From positions 1 through 59,813 of the forward strand of contig JAFIGV010000001.1 of assembly GCA_017849575.1 (NCBI GenBank): 59,813 nt of DNA, in the 5' to 3' direction. Every line of letters starts with the position of its first letter. Positions within the stretch are counted from its first letter, which is position 1. The translations under genes were made by a program, and so were the position numbers. The notes under the pieces were generated by a model. The model searched no databases. It saw nothing but the letters and a program-made list of their open reading frames with translations, and had not been told where the DNA came from. This document shows positions 54,017 through 59,813 of the stretch, piece after piece. Source of the stretch: Flavipsychrobacter sp. (lineage in GTDB: Bacteria > Bacteroidota > Bacteroidia > Chitinophagales > Chitinophagaceae).

Positions 54017-54043
54017 CCCCGGTAAAAAGCCGGGGATTTTTTT
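54017..54043 (+). terminator. Intrinsic terminator abutting the next start codon
   Basis: CCCCGG (54017-54022) and CCGGGG (54030-54035) pair over a TAAAAAG loop and are followed by A and seven Ts (54037-54043). The ATG of the M28 peptidase gene is at 54044, directly after the T-run. The hairpin terminates the Omp28 gene or acts in the leader of the peptidase gene. Confidence 0.75.
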
Positions 54044-55048
54044 ATGAACAAAATGAAGTTTACCGTAGTGGCACTGAGCAGTTTGCTGCTGTTTTCCTGT
54101 GGAGGCGGCAAGGAAAAAGAGGAGCAGCCTGCAGAAAATACGGCTGCATCAAGCAGCCTGCAAAAGCCCACCTTCAATGCCGACACCGCCTATCAGTACA
54201 TCGAGACTCAACTCAGCTTTGGGCCGCGAGTTCCGGGCACGGCTGCACAAAAACAATGTGCCGCGTGGATGCAGGAAAAACTGACTGCCTTTTGCGATAC
54301 GGTATATGTACAGAATGTAGAGGTACGGGCGGGCAATGCCAAAATGCTGCCTTGTATCAACATCATTGGCTCTCTAAATCCTAAGGCTAAAAACAGGATT
54401 CTTTTACTGGCGCACTGGGACTCGAGGCCCTGGGCAGATATGGATACGAAAGACCAGGACAAAGCTATTGCCGCAGCCGACGATGGGGCAAGCGGTGTAG
54501 CTGTATTGATGGAACTGGCCCGAGCGATACAAAATCAGCCTTTGCCCGCGGATCTTGGCATTGATATTCTGCTTACCGATGCAGAGGACTATGGCAAGAC
54601 CGAATGGGGTGATGAAAGCTATGCTCTGGGAACGCAATATTGGGCGCTGCATCCGCACCTGTCTGGCTACAAGGCCGACTTTGGCATTCTGCTCGATATG
54701 GTGGGCGGCCGCAATGCTCGGTTCCCGATTGAAGGATATTCGGCACAGCTCGCGCAGAGCGTGGTTCAGCGGGTGTGGCAGGCCGCAGGTCAGGCGGGCT
54801 ACTCCTCCTATTTTGTGTATGATAAAGGAGCCACGATTACAGATGACCATTTCTTTGTGAATCAAATTGCCAAAATCCCCACGATAGATATCATCAGCCT
54901 TTCTACCTCCACACAGTCTTCGTTTGCCCCGCACTGGCATACCCATCAGGACGACATGAACATCATAGATAAGAACACGCTAAAAGCTGTAGGAGAAACT
55001 TTGCTTCAGGTCATTTATGACTATGGCCGACCCTCTGGAAACAGCTAA
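54044..55048 (+). CDS. M28-family peptidase / glutaminyl cyclase-like lipoprotein
   Basis: The 334-residue protein is a lipoprotein (FSC, about Cys19). It has the single-zinc or two-zinc aminopeptidase fold of family M28. Key residues are in LLLAHWDSRPWAD (His and Asp), ADDGASGVAVLMELAR (metal Asp), LTDAEDYG (Glu and Asp) and PHWHTHQDD (C-terminal His). This pattern fits the glutaminyl-peptide cyclotransferase branch better than classical aminopeptidases. If it is a cyclase, N-terminal glutamine of secreted proteins is the expected substrate. A bidirectional terminator follows. Confidence 0.88.
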   Translation: MNKMKFTVVALSSLLLFSCGGGKEKEEQPAENTAASSSLQKPTFNADTAYQYIETQLSFGPRVPGTAAQKQCAAWMQEKLTAFCDTVYVQNVEVRAGNAKMLPCINIIGSLNPKAKNRILLLAHWDSRPWADMDTKDQDKAIAAADDGASGVAVLMELARAIQNQPLPADLGIDILLTDAEDYGKTEWGDESYALGTQYWALHPHLSGYKADFGILLDMVGGRNARFPIEGYSAQLAQSVVQRVWQAAGQAGYSSYFVYDKGATITDDHFFVNQIAKIPTIDIISLSTSTQSSFAPHWHTHQDDMNIIDKNTLKAVGETLLQVIYDYGRPSGNS

Positions 55049-55059
55049 CGGATAACGCT

Positions 55060-55121
55060 AAAAAACCGTCCGGCAACCCGTGTACAGAACTTTTAAAACG
55101 GGGACCGGACGGTTATTTTTT
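55060..55121. terminator. Bidirectional intrinsic terminator
   Basis: AACCGTCCGG (55064-55073) and CCGGACGGTT (55105-55114) form a perfect 10-bp stem over a 31-base loop that may pair further. A T-run follows on the plus strand and an A-run precedes it, so it can work in both directions. It lies between the convergent genes ending at 55048 and 55145. Confidence 0.8.
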
Positions 55122-55144
55122 TATGACCCTGAGAAATGGACTTA

Positions 55145-55573
55145 TTAGTTGCGGGTGCGGCTGTAAACCATCATCATCGTAACACCCTGCGCCATCGGAG
55201 CAATCAAATGGAAATGATGGACATCCTCTACCGTAAACCCACTCTTGACTGTAAGGCTATCCGGATAAACTTGTGTAAGCGTTTGTTCGTGATCGTTGGC
55301 CGTCCAGGTGAAAGCTGCATCCACACTGTAACCGCCCACATGAATTGCGCTGAAACCTGAACCATCACCCCTGAACACGGTAGTGGCCAACCCGGAGTCG
55401 GGCGTGTTGACCATTTCTGAGCTTTCAAAAATGCCGTTTTGATTTGCGTCAACGCCCATTCGTACAAGCCGCCATTCTCCCTGCAGATAATCACGCATCG
55501 AGTCGTCACGGTCCTTTTCGCAAGCCACCATCAGGGTAGATACTGCAAATACAGCAAGCCAAATTCGTTTCAT
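55145..55573 (-). CDS. Lipocalin-like lipoprotein with an EF-hand-type loop
   Basis: The 142-residue protein has a lipoprotein signal peptide ending MVAC (Cys18). A lipocalin-like domain follows, opening DYLQGEWRLVRMG and rich in short beta strands. Near residues 42-53 it contains DANQNGIFESSE, which fits a calcium-binding EF-hand or dockerin loop (D-x-N-x-N-G, closing Glu). I do not know a named family for it. It is a single gene with its own convergent terminator. Confidence 0.78.
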   Translation of the reverse strand: MKRIWLAVFAVSTLMVACEKDRDDSMRDYLQGEWRLVRMGVDANQNGIFESSEMVNTPDSGLATTVFRGDGSGFSAIHVGGYSVDAAFTWTANDHEQTLTQVYPDSLTVKSGFTVEDVHHFHLIAPMAQGVTMMMVYSRTRN

Positions 55574-55654
55574 ACTGATAAAAATTTAACGCTAAAGTAA
55601 TCATCCGGCGCATATATCAATATGTCTGTGCTCCAAAGTCTTCGGCGCTACAGT

Positions 55655-56653
55655 TTACTCGGGAGTAGCTTCCGAGTGCATTCGGCGCAGCATTCTTCTG
55701 GCCTTGCGTTTATACGACCCACTGCCATTTTCTGATAAATCCTTTAGCAGTGCTGTCGCTTTTTCAGGCTGCACCAGACTCATATAGCAACGAGCCGCCT
55801 GCAACGCTGCGTACTGCTGATCGCTATTGCCGCCGGCATTCATCTTTTTGGAATAACCCGCCAACGCATTGCGATAATTTCCGGCATCATACAACACATC
55901 TGCACTCTTAACTGCAAGCAAACTATTAGCTGTTCCCTTCGAGGACGCTTTTTCGGCAATGATCTGGGAAGTTGTTGTCTTTTTCCTGACATGATCCGCA
56001 TCCAGCGGCTTCGTTTCCGGAACCGCAATCATCTTTTCCGGATGGGATTGACTTGCGCGGTCCACTTCTACAGGCCGTGGATCAGCAGGTTGCGCTGCAC
56101 GAGTATAGGACACCCCGGCCGGCACGGAACCCTCCGGGCTGTTTACCTGGGCGGATGTAGCCATCCGATCGTTCTCAATGTGCGGAACCGCTGGCTTTTT
56201 GATGTATATAGGATGAGCAGACGCCGGTGCCTGATGGTGTGTGCCCGAGGCAGCCAACGAGCCGGAGTTGCGAAAATCGAGATACCATAGCACGCCGAAG
56301 CTGAGGATAAGGCCCGCAAAAACTGAAGCAGGACGTACAGAAAAACCACGTACAGCACGCCTGTAACCCTTGCTGGAAAAAGTTTGTGCCGTAGGCGCCA
56401 GCGAATTAAGATGGACCCTGGGGTTGAGCAGGCTCAAATGATCTTTTAGAAAATCAGCACCGAGGGTATCAAGCTTCTCCGCTCCGGTACGGTGCAGGCC
56501 CTCCAATGCCTGACTGCAGAATATACAGGCGGAGAGGTGGTGCTCAATGGCATGTTGTTCTTCGCGACCAAGGAGGTTCAGGGCGTAGTCTTTTATTTGC
56601 CTCTTGCTGAGGCATGCACTTGGCGCGATCATATCCGAGATGTCTTGCTTCAT
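55655..56653 (-). CDS. Anti-sigma-like membrane protein with zinc motif and C-terminal TPR
   Basis: The 332-residue protein has an N-terminal zinc-finger anti-sigma motif, H-x3-C-x2-C in HHLSACIFC (about 39-46), typical of cytoplasmic anti-sigma domains. One membrane helix (about 112-126) and a Pro/Ala/Ser-rich periplasmic linker follow. The C-terminal helices of TPR character (about 245-325) include ALAGYSKKMNAGGNSDQQYAAL-type sequence. It starts 10 bases after the stop of the sigma-like gene upstream, so the two probably form a sigma/anti-sigma pair that senses a periplasmic signal. Confidence 0.82.
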   Translation of the reverse strand: MKQDISDMIAPSACLSKRQIKDYALNLLGREEQHAIEHHLSACIFCSQALEGLHRTGAEKLDTLGADFLKDHLSLLNPRVHLNSLAPTAQTFSSKGYRRAVRGFSVRPASVFAGLILSFGVLWYLDFRNSGSLAASGTHHQAPASAHPIYIKKPAVPHIENDRMATSAQVNSPEGSVPAGVSYTRAAQPADPRPVEVDRASQSHPEKMIAVPETKPLDADHVRKKTTTSQIIAEKASSKGTANSLLAVKSADVLYDAGNYRNALAGYSKKMNAGGNSDQQYAALQAARCYMSLVQPEKATALLKDLSENGSGSYKRKARRMLRRMHSEATPE

Positions 56654-56663
56654 ATCGACTTGC

Positions 56664-57191
56664 TTACACGGTTTCTAACATCTTTTTCAGTTCTTGCTTT
56701 GCTTCAAAAATTATCCTGCCAACGTCTGAAGTTCGTTCCCCCTGTTCTGTAGCAATTTCCTGAAACGTCATGCCATCGGCATAGAAAAATTGAAGATAGC
56801 GGCCTTTTTTTTCGTCCAGCCTATCGAATGCATCTTCGTTCAACCCGCCGGGCTTACAACCCTGTGTGGTAAAATCTTCTGCTGATGTTGATTGAACCCC
56901 GTTTTCCGGTGAGGGACATAACTGCACTGCGCGACGGTAAAGCCAGCTACGAAAATTGTCTTCGGGCAGCGCCGACCAGGCGGCTACCTCCAGAAAAATC
57001 TGCTGGGTGACTTGCCAGGCCATGGGCGCACCCTCCACAAAACGACAGCAGAGTCCGAAAACCAGATGCCCATAGCGGTCGAACAAAAGATGCAAAGCCA
57101 GCGGATCGTGCCGTGCAATATATCGATGCAGCAAGGCTTCGTCAGAAAGCTTTTTATAGTCGTGTACAGAGGGTTGCAATTTCGTTTTCAC
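56664..57191 (-). CDS. Divergent ECF-type sigma factor, GTG start
   Basis: The 175-residue protein has a degenerate region 2 (LLHRYIARHDPLALHLLFDRYGHLVFGLC) and a region 4-like helix-turn-helix (DGMTFQEIATEQGERTSDVG). It looks like a small ECF sigma factor whose region 2 has drifted. The start is a GTG at 57191; there is no usable ATG nearby. The downstream gene encodes a zinc-motif anti-sigma protein, which supports the assignment. Its promoters are unknown. Confidence 0.78.
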   Translation of the reverse strand: MKTKLQPSVHDYKKLSDEALLHRYIARHDPLALHLLFDRYGHLVFGLCCRFVEGAPMAWQVTQQIFLEVAAWSALPEDNFRSWLYRRAVQLCPSPENGVQSTSAEDFTTQGCKPGGLNEDAFDRLDEKKGRYLQFFYADGMTFQEIATEQGERTSDVGRIIFEAKQELKKMLETV

Positions 57192-57287
57192 TTTCTTCGA
57201 TTGTAAGGATCAGTATTCCTTCAACAACAGAAAAAACCGGGCCAGGGGCAACACTTTGATTGCCTTATGTTTTTTGGTGTAATCTTA

Positions 57288-57295
57288 TATCTTTG
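57288..57295 (+). promoter_or_regulatory. -7 promoter box of hppA (TATCTTTG)
   Basis: A perfect TAnnTTTG match lies 28 bases before the hppA ATG at 57324, in the region that divides it from the divergent sigma gene. Confidence 0.6.
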
Positions 57296-57323
57296 CCAGC
57301 ACTTTTTAACGGATAAAATATAT

Positions 57324-59522
57324 ATGAATTCAATTTTTTACCTCGTGCCTGCCTTTGGCGTTTTGGCATTGTTGTACACAATGATCAAAAGCTCCTGGGT
57401 GAGCAAGCAAGACGCCGGTAACGACCGGATGAAGGAAATTGCCCGGTACATTGCGGAAGGGGCAATGGCCTTTCTGAAAGCGGAGTATAAGATCCTGACT
57501 TATTATGTTATTATCGCCGGACTGCTACTCGGATACATGGGTTACAGCAATGCAGAAAGTCACTGGTCTATTGCCATTGCCTTTGTAGTGGGAGCGGTGT
57601 TCAGCGCACTGGCGGGTTTCATCGGCATGCGCATTGCCACCAAGGCCAATGTGCGCACAGCCAATGCAGCGCGCAACAGCCTGAGCAAGGCGCTTGCAGT
57701 GTCTTTTGGTGGCGGCGCTGTGATGGGGCTGGGTGTTGCCGGACTTGCAGTGCTCGGACTGGGTAGTTTATTTATTATTCTGAAAATGATCTTTGCGCCC
57801 GATGCCGCTGTTGATAGCGTTGAAATGGCGCGAACAATCGAAGTGCTCACCGGCTTTTCGCTGGGTGCAGAAAGCATTGCCCTGTTTGCACGTGTGGGCG
57901 GCGGTATTTACACCAAAGCTGCCGATGTAGGCGCCGACCTTGTAGGTAAAGTAGAAGCGGGTATTCCTGAAGATGATCCGCGCAACCCTGCCACCATTGC
58001 CGATAACGTTGGCGATAATGTGGGCGATGTAGCCGGTATGGGCGCCGATCTTTTTGGCTCTTATGTTGCTACCGTGCTGGCAACGATGGTATTAGGTCGA
58101 GAGACGATAGCGGCTGGCGACAATTACGCTGGCTTTTCTCCCATCTTGCTACCGATGCTTATTGCAGGTTTAGGTATTGTATTTTCAATTATCGGAACCT
58201 GGTTTGTGCGGGTTTCAGACAGTGTGGGCGTAAGTACATCGGCAGTGCAAAAAGCGCTGAACATGGGTAACTGGGGTTCTATCGTGCTCACCGCCGTAGC
58301 TTCTTACTTCCTGTGCAATTATATTCTTCCCGAAAGCATGACCCTCAGGGGATTTGACTTTACCAGAATGGACGTGTTTTTCGCTATTCTGATTGGTCTT
58401 GCGGTAGGTACGTTGATGAGCATCATCACCGAATATTATACTGCGATGGGCAAACGCCCGGTGATGTCTATTGTGCGTCAGTCGGGTACGGGACATGCGA
58501 CGAACATTATTGGCGGTCTTGCTATGGGTATGGAAAGCACTTTCCTTCCTATTCTGGTACTCGCAGGTGGAATTTGGGGTTCTTATAGTGTAGCGGGTCT
58601 TTATGGCGTAGCAATTGCCGCAGCAGGTATGATGTCAACAACTGCCATGCAGTTAGCAATTGACGCCTTCGGTCCTATTGCCGACAATGCAGGTGGTATT
58701 GCTGAGATGAGTGAGCTGCCCAAGGAAGTACGCGAGAAGACAGATACGCTCGATGCAGTGGGTAACACAACAGCTGCAACTGGTAAAGGTTTTGCCATTG
58801 CTTCGGCTGCACTGACAGCGCTTGCTTTATTTGCGGCTTTTGTGGGAGTAGCAGGTATTGACGGTATTGATATTTACAAGGCAAATGTGCTGGCTTGTCT
58901 GTTTGTAGGCGGCATGATTCCTTTCATCTTTTCTTCACTCGCTATCAGGGCTGTGGGTGAAGCTGCCATGGCAATGGTTGAAGAAGTACGTCGTCAGTTC
59001 CGCGAAATACCGGGCATTATGGAAGGTACCGGCAAGCCACAATATGAAAAATGCGTAGCGATTTCTACAGAGGCTTCTATTAAAAAGATGATGTTGCCCG
59101 GAGCTATTGCTATTGTTTCTCCGCTCGTTATTGGCTTTATGCCGGGTCTTGGCGCTGAAGCATTGGGCGGCTTTCTTGCAGGAGCTACCGTAAGTGGCGT
59201 ACTGATGGGAATGTTTCAAAACAACGCCGGCGGTGCATGGGACAATGCCAAAAAGTCTTTTGAAAAAGGTGTAGAGATCAACGGCGAGATTTACTACAAA
59301 AAATCAGAACCGCATAAAGCCTCGGTTACAGGTGACACAGTGGGCGATCCTTTCAAAGATACTTCCGGCCCTTCCATGAACATCCTCATCAAACTGATGT
59401 CAATTGTAGCACTGGTCATTGCTCCTACTTTGGCGAATATTGCCGGCAGAGGACATGGAGAATCAGCAAAAGCACCTGTGAAGAAAGAAGTAACGAAAAA
59501 AGTAGTATTGAACGTGAAATAA
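57324..59522 (+). CDS. hppA: Membrane-bound ion-pumping pyrophosphatase, K+-dependent class
   Basis: This integral membrane enzyme couples pyrophosphate hydrolysis to export of H+ or Na+. The 732-residue protein has about 16 helices. The substrate loop is [20 protein letters not shown], followed by [20 protein letters not shown], and a late acidic loop is in GGAWDNAKK. The helix 12 motif reads [13 protein letters not shown]. Alanine at the diagnostic position marks the K+-dependent class; K+-independent enzymes have lysine there. Many of that class pump Na+. I start at the ATG at 57324; the longer frame (57267) lies over the promoter. Confidence 0.95.
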   Translation: MNSIFYLVPAFGVLALLYTMIKSSWVSKQDAGNDRMKEIARYIAEGAMAFLKAEYKILTYYVIIAGLLLGYMGYSNAESHWSIAIAFVVGAVFSALAGFIGMRIATKANVRTANAARNSLSKALAVSFGGGAVMGLGVAGLAVLGLGSLFIILKMIFAPDAAVDSVEMARTIEVLTGFSLGAESIALFARVGGGIYTKAADVGADLVGKVEAGIPEDDPRNPATIADNVGDNVGDVAGMGADLFGSYVATVLATMVLGRETIAAGDNYAGFSPILLPMLIAGLGIVFSIIGTWFVRVSDSVGVSTSAVQKALNMGNWGSIVLTAVASYFLCNYILPESMTLRGFDFTRMDVFFAILIGLAVGTLMSIITEYYTAMGKRPVMSIVRQSGTGHATNIIGGLAMGMESTFLPILVLAGGIWGSYSVAGLYGVAIAAAGMMSTTAMQLAIDAFGPIADNAGGIAEMSELPKEVREKTDTLDAVGNTTAATGKGFAIASAALTALALFAAFVGVAGIDGIDIYKANVLACLFVGGMIPFIFSSLAIRAVGEAAMAMVEEVRRQFREIPGIMEGTGKPQYEKCVAISTEASIKKMMLPGAIAIVSPLVIGFMPGLGAEALGGFLAGATVSGVLMGMFQNNAGGAWDNAKKSFEKGVEINGEIYYKKSEPHKASVTGDTVGDPFKDTSGPSMNILIKLMSIVALVIAPTLANIAGRGHGESAKAPVKKEVTKKVVLNVK

Positions 59523-59537
59523 TTGCTTGAGATAATT

Positions 59538-59568
59538 AAAACGCCGGGCTGTGAGGTCCGGCGTTTTT
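59538..59568 (+). terminator. Intrinsic terminator of hppA
   Basis: AAAACGCCGG (59538-59547) pairs with CCGGCGTTTT (59558-59567) over a 10-base loop and continues as a T-run. It lies 16 bases after the hppA stop. Confidence 0.85.
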
Positions 59569-59619
59569 ATTTAACCGCCTTTAGGAGAAATGTATCCAGC
59601 TCCCGATCAAAAGGCACCT

Positions 59620-59647
59620 AAAAAACATCGCCAGCTAAGTGCCGGCG
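59620..59647 (-). terminator. Intrinsic terminator of the truncated right-edge gene
   Basis: On the minus strand CGCCGGC pairs with GCTGGCG (one G/U) over a 5-base loop, followed by ATGTTTTTT. It lies 28 bases beyond the stop at 59675. Confidence 0.65.
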
Positions 59648-59674
59648 TTTGCTTTTGTTTGCTTGTTGATTGCG

Positions 59675-59813
59675 CTATCTGAAGTCTTTTGATTTCTTGC
59701 TCAGCTTTCTGGCGCCATATACGGCCGCCGCTCCTACGAGTAGTGATGCTCCTCCATCAATGGGTGCGCCTGCGTCTCCGCCAAAGTCGGGTGGTGTTTC
59801 AGCATGGCTTAGA
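59675..59813 (-). CDS. C-terminal part of a small secreted PID-motif protein (cut by the window edge)
   Basis: The frame is open to the right edge and ends at a TAG (59675-59677). The visible 45 residues include HAETPPDFGGDAG, then APIDGGASLLVGAAAVYGA, and a basic tail ending in KDFR. This is the pattern of short Bacteroidota proteins with an Asp/Gly-rich PxDGG motif, one hydrophobic helix and a basic end, similar to sorting or anchor tails. HAE could be the signal-peptide cleavage region, in which case only the signal peptide is missing. The function is not established. Confidence 0.6.
   Translation of the reverse strand, partial: LSHAETPPDFGGDAGAPIDGGASLLVGAAAVYGARKLSKKSKDFR

Noticed and set aside
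1-59813. CRISPR arrays, rRNA genes, complete insertion sequences, riboswitches
   Set aside because: I saw no spaced direct repeats, no rRNA-like stretches, no transposase genes and no recognised riboswitch cores. This was by eye, so short or degenerate cases could be missed.

Overview
The window looks like chromosomal DNA of a member of the Bacteroidota, most likely of the Chitinophagia/Sphingobacteriia type. This rests on several things read from the sequence. At least twelve start codons have a perfect TAnnTTTG box (the Bacteroidota -7 promoter element) a few bases upstream. Two secreted proteins carry type IX secretion C-terminal sorting domains. The division and cell-wall cluster has the Bacteroidota layout: no murF or ddl, an FtsL-like protein, an enlarged MraY and a PASTA-tailed FtsI. 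An ImuA-ImuB-DnaE2 cassette is present. Assignment below phylum is inference.

Layout. Positions 1-1940 look accessory: one unrecognised protein with a HEPN-like motif, a cysteine-rich ORF remnant, AGAAC-N4-GTTCT palindromes and a long imperfect inverted repeat. The region ends at the 3' half of a tRNA-Asn gene (1944-1990) that still has its terminator, which is the signature of an integration junction. Then follow, all on the minus strand, imuA-imuB-dnaE2 (7565 to 2081), hisS-tag, a low-molecular-weight phosphatase and a small gene broken by an in-frame TAG. From 10640 to 15517 lie a kelch/T9SS protein, a GT2 glycosyltransferase, rsmE with a DUF4159 gene, an ECF sigma factor and a small basic secreted protein.

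The core of the window is a complete dcw operon on the minus strand, read from 31634 to 15662: mraZ-rsmH-ftsL-ftsI-murE-mraY-murD-ftsW-murG-murC-ftsQ-ftsA-ftsZ. It is tightly packed with TAATG, ATGA and TTGA overlaps, has phased repeats resembling MraZ boxes at its head and a strong terminator after ftsZ. It supplies the lipid II pathway (MurE, MraY, MurD, MurG, MurC), the septal synthase (FtsW, FtsI) and the Z ring (FtsZ, FtsA, FtsQ, FtsL). MurE carries the DNPR motif of enzymes that add meso-diaminopimelate.

On the plus strand, 32053-40462 holds bamD-rpoZ, a YjjG-like HAD phosphatase, inorganic pyrophosphatase, three anion-exporter-like membrane proteins flanking asnS, a helix-hairpin-helix protein and an acyl-CoA dehydrogenase. 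The right third (40571-59813) is mixed: a double-PDZ protein, an MBL hydrolase, a 1111-residue propeller/barrel envelope protein, Mn-type superoxide dismutase, an RsmB/NOP RNA methyltransferase, a T9SS subtilase with a lipoprotein, mnmA, a LolE-like permease with rbfA, an Omp28 lipoprotein, an M28 peptidase, an EF-loop lipoprotein, a sigma/anti-sigma pair, the membrane pyrophosphatase hppA, and the cut-off end of a small secreted protein.

Most of the window is ordinary core genome. The points most worth a second look are the tRNA-Asn integration junction, the palindrome around the imuA promoter, the near-leaderless promoter pattern, the MraZ-like boxes and the TAG-interrupted gene. I did not find a clear new multi-gene defence or metabolic system.
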